Source: Conus ventricosus | Lineage: Eukaryota; Mollusca; Gastropoda; Neogastropoda; Conidae | Direction of reading: 5' to 3' | Length of the DNA stretch: 64,000 bases | Assembly (NCBI GenBank): GCA_018398815.1 | Contig: CM031628.1 | Location: 5,122,253 to 5,186,252, forward strand | Shown here: in pieces, positions 12,466 to 24,537 of the stretch | Position numbering within the stretch: position 1 is the stretch's first letter | How the letters are laid out: the number at the start of each line of letters is the position of its first letter | Program-made: the position numbers and the translations under genes | Notes under the pieces: generated by a model | Databases searched by the model: none | Told to the model about the DNA's origin: nothing | What the model saw: only the letters and a program-made list of their open reading frames with translations

Positions 12466-13440
12466 GCAGTAGTGCACACAATGTAAGCTAGGCATCAGTC
12501 TGAGTGGTGTTTTGGTTTGACATGCACAGGTCCAGCATGACCTAAGTCTTGTCCATCCACAGAGATCCACCTTTCAGGTCTTTTCTTTTCAGTAATTCTG
12601 TTTATTCAGTCATCAAGTTGAAGCACTGCACGCTGTGGTCTTGCGGCTCAGCATTTCTGTGTCAGTATGTGGTGTAGCATGTTGCATACAGACTAATCCA
12701 CACATGGTGACACCTTGTCTGAAGAAACTATAGTTTTTCTTGGGGATAATATGTGAGAGACAGACCTGTGTCTTGTATGTCATATTTGGTGACAATGCAA
12801 TGAAGTGAAAAGGAAGAAAAAATATATCAAAATGTCAGGGAAACAATTCACTAGACAATGAAGTTAAAAGGAAAAAAAAAAAAGAAATGGCAGAAAAAAA
12901 TGATCCTCTGGAGTTGAAGTTCTTTAACGGTAATCACACTTGAGGAGTGTAACCATAACTTTGTCTGCCTGTTTGATTTGGTGGGGACTGGGGGGTTACT
13001 TTAACCAAAGAGCGATAGCTCTTGTTAATTCTTAACATGCAGAATTTGGGCATCTAGCTGTTCCTCCTCTCATGCTGATAAAATGGGAACAAGAGCAGGG
13101 GCCACAGCACCAAAATACAAAGAAAAAAAAAATGGTGAGAGAGCATGAATTTGTTCCAGGGAAATGTCAAAGAATCGGGTTTGAAAGTAGTTGAATTTGA
13201 AAAAAACTGTTTTTATTTTTATTTTTAACAGTGTTTGCTGCAAGATCAAGAAATGAAGAATGCAGTTTCTCAACCTATTCTTCTGCTGTTTTGATGGCAG
13301 GGAAAACAAATGGCAACCTTTCTCCCCCCCACTGCCCCCCCCTCTCCCCCAAATTCCACCCCAAGTCCCCTCTCGCCCTGCTATTACAATAATTGCACAT
13401 TGTTGTATAAACCCTGATCCTGGGTCAGCTGGGCTAGAAG
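12198..13440. other. Microsatellites and unannotated DNA
   Basis: (CA)n and (CACG)n tracts at about 12229-12302 and 12388-12462, then AT-rich DNA with a C-rich patch at 13320-13380. No gene seen. Confidence 0.65.
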
Positions 13441-14068
13441 GGTCAAAAGTGTAAACATTTTTACATTGTGGTGACAACCCTGAAAGGCCCCATGGGTCAG
13501 CTGGGCGTAATAAAAAAAACTATGAAGTATAGCCATTTTATATTGTGGGGACAACCCTGAAAGGGCCCCATGGGTCAGCTGGGCTGTAATAATAAAAACT
13601 ATGAAGTAACCCATTTTTATATGTGGTCACAACCCTGAAAGGGCCCCAGGGGTCACTGGGCTGTAATAAAAAAACTATGAAGTATACCAAATTTTTATAT
13701 TGTGGTCATAACCCTGAAGGGCCCATGGGTCAGCTGGGCTGTAATAATAAAAACATGAAGTATAGCCATTTGTATATTGTGGTCACAACCCTGAAAGGGC
13801 CCCATGTGTCAGCTGGCTGTAATAATAAAAACTGAAGTATAGCCTTTTTATATTGTGGTCACAACCCTAAAAGGGCCCCATGGTCACTGGGCTTAATAAT
13901 AAAAACTATGAAGTATAGCCTTTTATATATTGTGTCACAACCCTGAAAGGCCCCATGGGTCAGCTGGCTGTAATTTTAAAAAACTATGAAGTATAGCCAT
14001 TTTTATATTGTGGGACAACCCTGAAAGGGCCCCATGGGTCACTGGCGGGTAAAATAAAAACTATGAAG
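13441..14068. repeat. ~76-bp tandem array (left part), interrupted by a LINE
   Basis: About eight units of roughly 76 bp. Each carries tatagccatttttatattg, a CACAACCCTGAAAGGGCC block and GGGTCAGCTGGGC followed by TAATAATAAAAACTATG. The array resumes at 21053 after an inserted LINE. Units differ mainly by small indels. Confidence 0.9.
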
Positions 14069-15249
14069 TATAGCCATTTTTTTTTTTTTTTTTTTAATAT
14101 ATTTTTTTTTCCTCCTCTCTCATCCCTCCACTCCACAGTTCCTTCACTCTTTCTTTCCCCACGCACTCGTCCTTCAACATGGTTTTTAGCAAATAATTTG
14201 ACATGAGCATGTCTAGTACATGTACCAATATATAAATTGTTTATGAATAATAAATACAATGGTTACAATCTGGCAATTTTTCTTTGCGTTTTCCCTCATT
14301 TGAACGAGTGAATAAAAAATATTTTTAAATAAGGGTAGTATTTGCAAGGAGGTTTGTTTTCATTTTCAGTTACAAACAAACAGACAAACACAGACATTAT
14401 AGGGACAATAAAGTAATACCAGGTACTATAAGTTTGAGAAAATAGCAGCACACACACATAATATACCATAACATACACACACACACATATGTTGCACATA
14501 TACATACATATACACACACCCATATACAATATATATAATAGTAAAATAACATACACATACACACTATGCACACACATACACATACATAAACACACATATA
14601 TACATATTACACACTATACACTACATACACAATATATAAAAGACACATATACATACGCATACACACACATACATATACATACACGCACATATATACAAGT
14701 CCACAACTACAACGAGGAGGCAGAAGGACACATAACACACACACCCACGCACACAGGTGTAGGAAGGGGAGAGGGTTATTGGTTGTTTATCAAGTCATAC
14801 AGCATATATCCCATGATATTTTTATCACCTATGTATCAGTTAAATTTGATCTTTACATATATAGTTTTTATCCTAGTAAGTTATGTGGAGTGAAACAAGT
14901 TAGAGCATGATGAGACCTCTTCGAGATGCGCAAGGTAGGTTTCCACAACAATATAGTCTTTTCTCTTCTTTTTTTCTTTCACGCATGCCACACACAGCTT
15001 GTAGACACGATAGGAATCGACTAAGTACTGTAACATAGTATAAATATTGAAAACAATGCATGATGATAATAACCATAAGAAAAGAGGAAAGTCATAAAAT
15101 AACATTCTTTGACAGCAGCCATAGAGCTCTATTGAGTTTTGTTAAAAAAAAAGAAACAGTATTTCAAAGATCAAGAAAAAAGTGTGGAAAAAAGGCAGCC
15201 AACTTTCCTCAAATTCTCTATATGTGTTTTTAAAAAATGATACATATTT

Positions 15250-18200
15250 TCTGATTCCAATCTGTTTCTAAAAAAATGTTTGATAGCGGGACATTTGGGT
15301 TTTTACATTTTGCAGTTTTGTCTTGTATATATAAAATTTAGCCAGAAGCAGAATAAATCCAGAGGCTTTCTGTTGAATATTTTGTTTTACTCCGAACAAA
15401 ACCAATTCTTTATAAATTTGAAGATAATCACAATGTGGAAAATTTTCTTTAAGCAAATGTTCAAAACCGGTCCAAAATCTGTTGACAATAACCAAATCAT
15501 AAAACATATGTGAAATGCATTGTTTCATCCATATTACAAAAGTTGCAAATTGGGGAATCAGTAATTTTAATCCGAATAATATCTCTGAGTAGGAGTAGTC
15601 TAGTAATATCTGTTTGAAACCATCTGAGCTGTACATCTTGTAGTTTTATAATAGTGTGAAAAAATATTTTTCCAGCTCAGTTTTTTAAACCAAGTTGTTC
15701 CATTTTTGGACTGCTTTTTGGAATAGCATCATTTCCATTTAAAAGGGCTGCACATGTTTATTGCCCTTATAAATAAAGGACCATGTCATCGAGTCTAAGG
15801 TTTTGTATCTGTTGGTAAGAGCTACATTTAACTTTTGACAATATATTCGATTGCGTCGACAAATACTTCATAAAATTAAAATTTGGGGTTCTAATACCTG
15901 GGTATTTCAGCAGAAATTGGTATATGTCATAAATGACCATTGTCATTAATTATTTTTTTTAAACATAGAAAATGTCATAGTCACACCATTCTCGCACATA
16001 AACTACCCTTCGTCCCCTTATAATATTAAGGGTTGTAATGAATACATTCAGACATGAATTCATGCACAGAAGATACACAACATTTTGTCCCAAGTTTTTT
16101 TGTAATGTTTTACAACATCCTTCCAGAATGGGGTTTTCAACATTTTAAATAATAATATTAGCATATTCGGCTCCAAAATGTTTTAAATGTCTAGCCTAGG
16201 AAACATTAAGGGTAAAATCCTTCCACTCAGAATCAAAGTTCAGTCTCCCTTAACCAAGATATCTTCATAGAAGACAAAAAGTTTCCAACATTCCGCATCT
16301 TCAATCCACCTTCAAAGTACTGTTTTTTAACCACAGACCTTTGATTTTGCTTTGGTTTGCCATTCCACAAAAACTTGTACATTTTTTTTCCCTAAAGATT
16401 TCAAAAAATAGTCTGGTGGGTCAGGCAAATTAATTAATAAATAGATAATTTTGAAACACTAAAGTTTTAATAACATTTTATTTTTCCTAAGGAAAATTTT
16501 GTCTTTTTTTCCAAAACGCTAAGATGCGTCTGATTGAAAAAAGTTTGTCATCGTAGTTTAGTTGTAAAATAGTGTCAGTGTTGGGTTTGAAAATGTAATG
16601 CCAAAAACCCTTTAAAAAAGTCCCGGGTCCCAACAAAATTCTTATCGCGCATATATTGCATGCTAGAGTTTTTCTGCTACCTATCCAAAAAAACTTGGGT
16701 TTTTTTCAAAATTTATTTTTAGACCAGAAATATGTACAAATCTGTAAGGGTATGTACTGCTTCAATAAATGACTTTCGATCCATCAAGGCACAATGTTGT
16801 GTCATCAGCAAATTGGGATAGTAAGTTTACTTTATTTTATTTTTAATTCCTTTAAATTTGTTCACATTACGGCGGATCAGAGAGACAATATTTCCGCACA
16901 GATTAAATACAGATAAGGGGAGGCAGGATCCCCCTGCCCTGACTCCCCTTTCTATTGAAAACCAAGGAGTGTATTGGCCGTTGACCGAGATACAGGTAGA
17001 AATTTCGTTATAAAAAGTCATTATCCTTTAATAATGTCTGGCCGAATTTTAAAAAAAAATGTAAGCATTTTAGTTAGAAAGGACCAAGCCCACACTGTCA
17101 AACGCCTTTTCAAAATCTACTAATAAATAACATGCCTGGAATTTTTTTCATTTCAGTGTACAACAATGTATCATAGAGTAGCCCTTATTTTCGCCATGAA
17201 ACGGCCTTTAGAAAACCCTTTTGGCTTTCATGAATAACCCTTGGGAAAACTCTCTTGAGACGGTTAGCAATACAACTGAAGCGATTTGTATGTATATTCA
17301 AAAGGAAATAGGGCGCCAATTTTTGATAAACCGTTTGGTTTTCTTCTTTAGGGATACATACTATGTTCCTTGCCGCTGGGGTTTTGACATTTGACCTTTT
17401 TCAAAACTTTCATTTATAGAACGCACAAGGGAAAAAGCCAATATCAATAAAGAAAAACTTAAAAAATTCTACAGTAAGCCATTTAGGTCCTGACTTTTAA
17501 AATTTTTCATATTTTTCAAAAACAAGCAGCTTCCTGGAATGTTTTTTAAGCCCCCCATAGATTCACTCTCCTCAAAGTTAAAACTGGTGCATCAGGGAGT
17601 TCATCAGTAATGTTAACATCGTTTCCTCTCTAAAGCAGTATAACTTCTCATAAAAGCATTTTGTTTCATTAAAAAATATTTTTTGATCTGGAATTATTGT
17701 TTTCCCTTTTTCCTTTTCGAGAAAGGGTATAGACTGTCTAGGTAGTTACGGTTTTCAAGATTACGAAATATTTACCCAAACCTTTTCCCCCCTGATGGAT
17801 CCACGAACCCTCGAACGCATTGCCATAAACCTTTAATCCTGTGATCTCTAATTTCCTGTAACTGTGTTTTTAAGTTTTTTAAAACTGGAATATCTTCGTC
17901 GTGCAAATCACGTTCCCAAAATTACTTATTTTTTTTTTCAAGGTTGAGTTCTTGTTGAGTTCCATCCTTTTTTTGAGGTGCTGTAAGATATTGTTTTCCC
18001 CCTAATTTCTAATAACAGGGTTTCGAAAAAAAGTTGATCATTAATCTCAAAGAGGATATTTTCGTTAGGAATGTTATCAATGTTGTCTAAATTATAAGGG
18101 AACAGTGCGTATTGTTTTTTCACCTCACTGATGATTCTTTTTATTTCTGAAATATATTTTTTATCTTTAAGCAAACTATTATTAAATTTCCAGAAAGGCC

Positions 18201-18940
18201 TATCACTTTAAGCGCCTTTTTTAAAAAGTATATAACTAAAGAATGATCTGAATCGTATACTGGGGCAGTCCCAAAAAGTTATTTGTTCGACCATAAAATT
18301 CTTCAGTAATTAGAAAATAATCAATCTTTCCCTTTTTTAAATGAATTAATATTTACGCCAAGTAATGATCTTTTTTCAGGATACTTTCTCTAAAAACATC
18401 AAAAAGATTTAATTTTACCATCATTCAGTAATTCTTTTCCTGGGCCCCAGGACGATTATTCACACTTGCTATTTCTGACATCTAATTTCAGGTCCAGGCA
18501 CAATTCCAGTCACCAGTAATAATCACATGTTCATTGGCAATGCGCTCAATGTGTTCGCAGATACCGTCGAAAATTCAGGTCTATCGTTGTTACTTGGCCC
18601 ATATAGGTTGACTAAGGTAATTTTTTATTTAGAATTTCCAGCTTCATTACAATATAACAACCATGAGGATCTCTAATGACATCGAAACAATTATATTCAA
18701 AATTTTTGCTAAAAAGAATGGCAACCCCGTTTTTATTTGTCTCAGAACCGCAGAGCCAGATATTATAACCCCAACTTGCTCTTATGAAATTTTTCTGATT
18801 CTGTTTCAAATGTTCTCTTGAAGACAGTTATGGTTCTTCCTTTTTCCTAAGGAAATCAATACATCCTTCCTCTTACTGGAGTTTTTAAGCCATTACAGTT
18901 AAATGAGCATATTTTTAAAAGGGTTATCACCCGCCATTTG
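15250..18940 (-). pseudogene. LINE ORF2: endonuclease and reverse transcriptase
   Basis: Minus strand. The AP-endonuclease N-terminus reads FNCNGLK near 18900, followed at 18809-18612 by NGVAILFSKNF and RDPHGCYIVMKLEI. RT motifs: a DFEKAFDSV box near 17090-17125, IERGVRAG and a phenylalanine-rich palm near 16930-16980, and FADDTT exactly at 16801-16812. The C-terminal part at 15636-15268 contains VNRFWTGFEHLL, typical of the zinc-knuckle end of L1/Tx1 ORF2 proteins. No frame stays open for more than about 120 codons. Together with the poly(A) tail this suggests the L1/Tx1 group rather than jockey/CR1. Confidence 0.75.
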
Positions 18941-19809
18941 GTAAGTTTGAAGAGAAGAAGGAGGTTTTAAACAGAATACAAAACGCATCTTATTCTCACA
19001 ACACTATAGAATGAAATGAAATAAGCACATTTTTTTCTGTCTCCACATATTATAAAAAAGGAAAAACATTATCTCAAACAATCCAAAATCCACTGAATCA
19101 TGGACAGACCTGTCTTCTGGAAAACTAGTTGATAAGGGGAATTTCAAAAGTCCAATCTGACCCAATTTCAATGTTACACTCTCACCCACATGCACACAAT
19201 GATGAAAGTTAACGTATCTGCACACACAAACGACAACAAAACAAGACAGGGACACAAAATGTAGAATTTACAATTACCCAAAAGGTTTCATCTGTAGGCC
19301 CATTGCCCCACTCCACACCAGCTAGCTTTTAAAAAGCTATTCTGCAAAAACACGTACACAAAGAATACATAAGAAAAAGTATACAGGCCCTTCCCCCAGT
19401 CGTATGGACCAATTTGTTAGCGCCATCATGAACACCATCACTGACAAAAACAAAAACCCCACGTGCTTCCGCAGTAAGACCAAAAAGACAAACAATTCCC
19501 CGCAGCCGGAGTTATAAAGATTATCAGAGAATCAACGATCGCCATTATGTAGCAAGGATAACAAATTCAAAAAACGAAAGATCCACGTTCCTCATCCCGC
19601 TTATCACAGGGTGTAGAATTGCCTTGACCCAAAACATTGACCAATGAAATAGCTGAAAAGGGTAAACATTGTAAAATTTTGGAACAAGGGGACAATCTCA
19701 AAATCCCTTTACACAGAAGGTTATATAGCGAAACTTTTAAACTACACGAAGGGGAAAAGTAAACAATTTTTTTTTTACTGACCTTCTGAAACAGACAACA
19801 CATCATCGT

Positions 19810-20822
19810 ATCCCTCCCAACCCCAATTGTCTAGGTCGGCTAGAGACTTCACACTCCCAACTTCCCGCTAACTGTCTTCACAAAAAAGTTCCCGTTCTTT
19901 GACCAGGGTTGTTGACAGAGAGTGTTTTCGTTCTTTACTGAACAAACAATGTGCAGCTCTGGGGTTAAGTCCTCGACAAAGTATCCTCGTGCCCTTTTGA
20001 ATGCGTCGAGCGTACAACACGCTGTCCCGAATGCGCCCGCGACAACGACCTGACAATGATGCCCCCTCCAGTAAAGGGCCCATCCCTGGAGACGCTAGAA
20101 TCGTCAGACCGACGTCCTGTTTAGTGCCCACCCGATGTACGCCTCAATATCGCCCTTTTTCACTGGGACCTGAGTTTTTCATTTAAAAAGCAAGCACACT
20201 TTCCTCGCACTGGGTTGGTGTTTCTCTGGTTTGGACTCTGCTCTTCCTTGATGCCATATATACGCAAGTTGTTTCTGCGTACATACCGGACAGGTCTTCG
20301 ACACGACTGTCCGTAAGTTCCGCTCGATGCTTGGCTTCGGCGATTTGGTTTTCAGCTGGTCCTCTCTCTTCCTCGCATCAGCCACCTCTTTCTTCAAGTC
20401 TGTCGTTGTCCGCCTGCACCGTAAAAAGGTTTTCCTTCAACTCGTCACCATTTGTGTCAATTTTGATATTTCTGCTCCATTGGCACACAACTTTACATCA
20501 GCTGTTCATTGGTAATCTCGCTTAGGCCTATGCTGTTTGATGGAGACAATCAGGGAGAAAACAACGTGGTAGTCTGCTGAAGCTGCTGTTGGGCGTTTGT
20601 CCCCCTTTTCCCCCATGTATCTCTCGACTGTAAACAAACCGAGACAGTTTCTCCTGAATGGTGCTGGGGTGCTGGTGGCTAGGGGCTTCTGCTTCTTTGG
20701 GGTACACTTTACTTCAGTATCTTCGATATTCTTTGTCACTGAAGTGTCGGACGAGCTGGAACTAGTGTTGGATCCTGTTTTGCGTTGTTTTCTTTCCGAG
20801 TTCCGCCATTACCGCCACCCAT
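19810..20822 (-). pseudogene. LINE ORF1-like region
   Basis: A candidate ATG lies at 20822-20820 on the minus strand, followed by a Lys/Ser/Thr-rich N-terminus. A charged, coiled-coil-like stretch follows (EVADARKREDQLKTK near 20390-20350), then a C-terminal segment (about 20160-19870). The order fits an L1-type ORF1 nucleic-acid chaperone, but at least four frameshifts interrupt it and I see no diagnostic RRM motif. The assignment rests mostly on its position 5' of ORF2. Confidence 0.5.
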
Positions 20823-21052
20823 AACTTTCACATTACGAGTTCCACATTTTCCTTTTCAAAAGGGGCCGTTGATGCATGAAAAAAGTAATCCAAAACTCGT
20901 GTGGAGGTAGGCAACAGTGCTCGGTCATTTAGCTGCATTTTGAGGCTTGATCGGATGTTAATTAATATAAAAGAGTTAATTAATGTTGCAGCTCTCGAAA
21001 GCGTGACTCGCCTCGTCGTGACCAAGCTCACCCTTTTTCTATAGCCATTTTT

Positions 21053-21240
21053 ATATTTGGTCACAACCCTGAAAGGGCCCCTGGGTCAGCTGGGCTGTAA
21101 TAATAAAAAGTATAAACTGTAAACATTTTTTACATTGTGGTAGCCCTGATAGGGCCCTGTGGGTCAGTTAGGCTGTAATAATAAAAATTGTAATCTGTAA
21201 ACATTTTTAACATTGTGGTACAACCCTGACAGGCCCAGTG
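21053..21240. repeat. ~76-bp tandem array (right part)
   Basis: Two to three further units of the array seen at 13441-14068, with the same CACAACCCTGAAAGGGCC core, continuing directly after the LINE insertion. Confidence 0.85.
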
Positions 21241-21399
21241 AATCAGCTTGGCCAGAAGACTGAAAGTCAACACTGTCTGTTGCCCGAATCCATCCCTGGC
21301 TGTCTGAGATGAACCTGGAGATCACAGCCAACACCTTCAAGGGACAACCAGTCACAATCCATCAGCTGCCTTCATCAACCTGACCCAGACAGACAGACA

Positions 21400-22133
21400 G
21401 ATGGTGGGCGTGGGGTTAAAGCTGAACCAGTGGATCCCAGTGACCCAGGTGATAAGTTCCACCACTTCCAACCTGTAATGACTGGGGGGGGAAGACTGAT
21501 GTGAATGGCAGTCCTTGACGTCTGTGATGATTCCTGTTCTCCAATGGATTCCTGAAGGGTTAGTCCAAACACGGTTTAAAAAAACTGTGAATACACAGCA
21601 AATATAAAACGTGAGCCAGTGACTGTGTATACTCCGTCGTGCCGTAACACCGCCACAGTGATGCCCAACTGAAAGGTCAGTAGTGGTGTGGAAATGGAAC
21701 CAACCGCGGGAAAAATCCATGGGGATGTCATCAAGACCGAACTGTGGGAAACAGCCAACATCACCAGGATGTGATCAAGACTGAACCGGTCACAGACATC
21801 ATCACTGATGTCACCGTCTCTAAACCAGTCATGAAAAACATCCGCAGTGGTGTCATGAAAACGGAGCCAAAGGCAACGGACATCAGCAGTGATGTCATCA
21901 TGACTGACCCCGTCGCAGCAAACATCAGCGATGATGTCATAAAGACCGAACCAGTCATGGCCAATGTCAGCAGTGATGTCATCAAGACTGAGCCCATCAC
22001 AGCCAACATCAGCAGTGCTGTACACTCTGCAGCAGCACCGGACGTCCCGATGACGGTGACCTGTGACCCTGTCAGACCTGAATCCACCGCATGCAGGAAC
22101 GGGGGCAGGAACAGACCAGCAGCGGATGAACAG
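21400..22133 (+). CDS. Exon with repeated VIKTEP (SUMO-consensus) motifs
   Basis: From 21744 a frame of about 130 codons is open up to a donor (GAACAG then GTTGGT at 22134), ending in phase 0. It contains a 14-residue (42-bp) unit of the type DVIKTEPV.ANISS with motif starts at 21813 (decayed), 21855, 21897 (decayed to IMTDP), 21939 and 21981. An IKTEP at 21774 lies just off the register. Related KxEP motifs occur upstream in other frames (VKAEP at 21415, IKREP at 21604, IKTEL at 21730), so the exon probably starts near 21.4 kb and carries one-base shifts. The hydrophobic-K-x-E pattern matches the sumoylation consensus. Linking this to the downstream integrase exons is inference from strand, order and phase. 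Confidence 0.5.
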
Positions 22134-22536
22134 GTTGGTAAAACTAATGTATTTGTTACCACCAGCATGCATGTACTTACCAGCATATGGAGGCTTGCTT
22201 TACGTTGAAGTTAAATAGATGTAGGTCGTTGGATTGTAGGAATGACAGGAAATGTACATGTGTGAGGGCCCTATGCTTACAGCAGAGCCTTATCCTCAGT
22301 GAAGTCCCAGATAGAGCATTCTGCATTTATTTTTGGCTTTTTTTTTTTGTCGATTAAGCACAAACATGCACTGAGTACGGAATCCGCTTCAGAAAGGATA
22401 TTTAGAAAGAAAATAAGGTTTTGTTATTAAACACAGCAGTGCACTCTCCCTCGACCAATGAACGAATGCATTCCACAGTATCGTCTGCTTTTCCCTCGTT
22501 CAGTGAGAACTGGGTCAGTGCCTCAGTTGGCACTAT

Positions 22537-22985
22537 CACTGGTCAAGTCCATTATCGCAAGATGGGGGCTGCACCTTTGTTGTTGTTTTTCTGTGCTGTC
22601 ACTGGTCAAGTCCATTATCGCAAGATGGGGGCTGCACCTTTGTTGTTTTTTCTGTGCTGTCACTGGTCAAGTCCATTATCGCAAGATGGGGGCTGCACCT
22701 TTGTTGTTGTTTTTCTGTGCTATCACTGGTCAAGTCCATTATCGCAAGATGGGGGCTGCACCTTTGTTGTTGTTGTTTTTTCTGTGCTATCACTGGTCAA
22801 GTCCATTATCGCAAGATGGGGGCTGCACCTTTGTTGTTGTTTTTTTTTCTGTGCTATCACTGGTCAAGTCCATTATCGCAAGATGGGGGCTGCACCTTTG
22901 TTGTTGTTTTTCTGTGCTATCACTGGTCAAGTCCATTATCGCAAGATGGGGGCTGCACCTTTCTTGTTGTTTTTTCTGTGTTGCT
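22537..22985. repeat. ~63-bp tandem repeat, seven units
   Basis: Seven copies of a unit beginning CACTGGTCAAGTCCATTATC then GCAAGATGGGGGCTGCACC and a T-rich end of variable length (60-68 bp per unit). It is intronic between candidate exons. Its open frames are a by-product of the repeat. Confidence 0.9.
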
Positions 22986-23006
22986 GCTCACGGGTTGCTG
23001 GTGGAG

Positions 23007-23030
23007 AAGAACGGAGAGGAGACTGTTGGG
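23007..23030 (+). CDS. Possible 24-nt micro-exon
   Basis: Between an AG at 23005-23006 and a strong GTAAGT donor at 23031 lie eight codons, KNGEETVG, in phase 0 at both sides. This matches the phase of the exons at 22133 and 23484. The acceptor has a weak pyrimidine tract, so the left limit is uncertain. Confidence 0.3.
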
Positions 23031-23483
23031 GTAAGTACACTCAAATTGTCTTTTAGAGTGATATGTAATAAGATGCTAATTTCTGTAACAAAGGTTATTT
23101 CCAGTTGTGATTCAGTCACTGCATGTAAGTGATGAGCATCTCCCGATGTGTGTAGCGGTGATACTGTAATGACACCAATAAACACAAAGCGGGCTGTGCA
23201 TCACACTCTGGCTTAAGTCTGACAAGTCATGTGTGTCAAAACGAAAATCAACATAGAACATTTTATAGCGAATTATTTTTTTCCTTTAAGACAAACACTG
23301 ACAAATGCATCGTCAAGGAACGTTGGTAGATCCACATCAAAAGTGTGACATCACAACACCAACATTCCAGCCTCCATCAGATTTGATTTTAGAGCTACAA
23401 ACAAAGAAAGCGCGAAGCTTTGAACTGTTAGCAAATAATTTCAGTAATATTTGACAGTGAATGGTACTTGGTGTTTGTTTCAG

Positions 23484-23612
23484 GACAAACGGGGAAAAAG
23501 ACAACGACCACCTCAACTGACCGACGAGGAATACGACCGGCTGCTGGAACTGTTGTTGAAACCAGTGTCGGAGCGAGCCAAAACGGAGAAGGACGATCGG
23601 CTGTACCGCAAG
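23484..23612 (+). CDS. Integrase-family gene, exon upstream of the integrase core
   Basis: A strong acceptor (gtgtttgtttcag) ends at 23483. The exon is 43 codons, phase 0 at both ends, basic at the start (DKRGKRQRPPQ), then LTDEEYDRLLELLLKPVSER and ending DDRLYRK. The donor is GCAAGT, a GC-AG type intron. Joined in phase to the exon at 31372 (AKRLHLD), it gives the N-terminal lead of a multi-copy metazoan integrase-like family that I recognise from its PPREVDSCIRFYH and GDGSLK segments. The intron between the two exons is 7.76 kb, of which 6.9 kb is the piggyBac element. Confidence 0.6.
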
Positions 23613-23644
23613 GCAAGTTCTGTGTGATAAATATAATTGTTAAT

Positions 23645-23657
23645 TAACCTTTACCGT
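23645..23657 (+). repeat. Left terminal repeat with TTAA
   Basis: TTAACCTTTACCG: TTAA target duplicate plus a 9-bp tip that is the exact reverse complement of the right end. Confidence 0.9.
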
Positions 23658-23665
23658 TGAATGTG

Positions 23666-23933
23666 GGTGTGCCCACACCCAGACGCACAATAAAAGTGAA
23701 ATATCTCGAAAACTCCTTTATGTATCGCTCTGAAATTTTAAGAGTTCCTCAAGAACCTTAAAGTCTTTGAACTCAGAAAATTTTATTAAAGTGTGTAAAA
23801 AAAAAAAATGACGTAATTGAGTGCATCGTTTGAAATAGTGGGAAACGACGTCACGGGTGCTGGTACACCCATACTTTTTAAAGAGTAAAGACTCCTCCAT
23901 CCCTATCCAGAGCGCACAGGTGTAGCCACACCC
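23666..23933. promoter_or_regulatory. Left subterminal palindrome array
   Basis: Three 16-bp near-palindromes: GGGTGTGCCCACACCC at 23666-23681, GGGTGCTGGTACACCC at 23855-23870 and AGGTGTAGCCACACCC at 23918-23933. Start-to-start spacings are 189 (3 x 63) and 63 bp. They probably bind the transposase or the second protein. The transposase promoter should lie in or near this region. Confidence 0.75.
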
Positions 23934-24537
23934 AGGCGCGCAGAGAAGGCATTGCAGTCTTCTGTGCGATCCATTTCACGCGGGGGGCTTGATGGGTGGT
24001 AGCTAATTCCCGTGGCACCGTCTGCTCAGCTGACAACACACGCACACAGTGGCAGCAGAGAAGGAAAAGGAGAGAGAGAGAAAGAGCGCATTTCGCTTCC
24101 AGCCAACACTGTACGCACGGCAGCCGCAGAAGCAGCAGATGACGTCAAAATTTCATATTTGTGTATTGACACCAAGAACCAGAAAGTACAGGTGTTAATG
24201 ATTATTGGTGTGAAAAAATAAATTAAATAGATGAATAGATTAAAACGGACAAATAGATGCTACAAACTCCTGTCAATGAAGTGTTCATTCTGTTCTGCAG
24301 GACCGATCTAACGTCATGAAAATCCCTGCAACGTTACGTGAACAAGTCGTGCATCAGCACTTTTTCATTGGAAAGATTTACTGTGTAGCTGTTCATTTGC
24401 CTCAAGTTATGTTCATACGCTGTTTGATGCCTTTTTATGCTTGATACTACTACATAACGGGGAGAGGGCCTTATGTCAACTGCATGGCACCTGAATGGAA
24501 AATGCCCCCCTTACATTTTGTCCACTCATGAACAGAA

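Larger units (their letters stand above)
14069..21052 (-). mobile_element. Full-length L1/Tx1-like LINE inserted into the tandem array
   Basis: The duplication TATAGCCATTTT is present at 14069-14080 and 21040-21051. A poly(T) tract (14077-14095), the poly(A) tail of a minus-strand element, directly follows the left copy. Between them lie about 6.95 kb with, in minus-strand order, a 5' UTR (21039-20823), an ORF1-like region, an AP-endonuclease plus RT ORF2, and a 3' UTR. The 3' UTR includes a (CA/CATA)n region at 14430-14760. The tandem unit reads through cleanly if the insert and one duplication are removed, so both boundaries are well fixed. Coding regions are full of frameshifts, many at homopolymers. 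Confidence 0.85.

Noticed and set aside
11837..12570. Long open frames on both strands
   Set aside because: They consist of Cys-Val or His-Thr dipeptide runs read from (TG)n/(CA)n microsatellites. Only the short stretch 12085-12197 has non-repeat coding character.
13623..13835. Repeated protein frame over the 76-bp array
   Set aside because: The unit length is not a multiple of three and indels differ between units, so the frame is accidental.
22537..22985. The ~63-bp tandem repeat as part of the piggyBac 63-bp grid
   Set aside because: Unit length varies from 60 to 68 bp, it lies outside the transposon, and it shares no sequence with the 16-bp palindromes.
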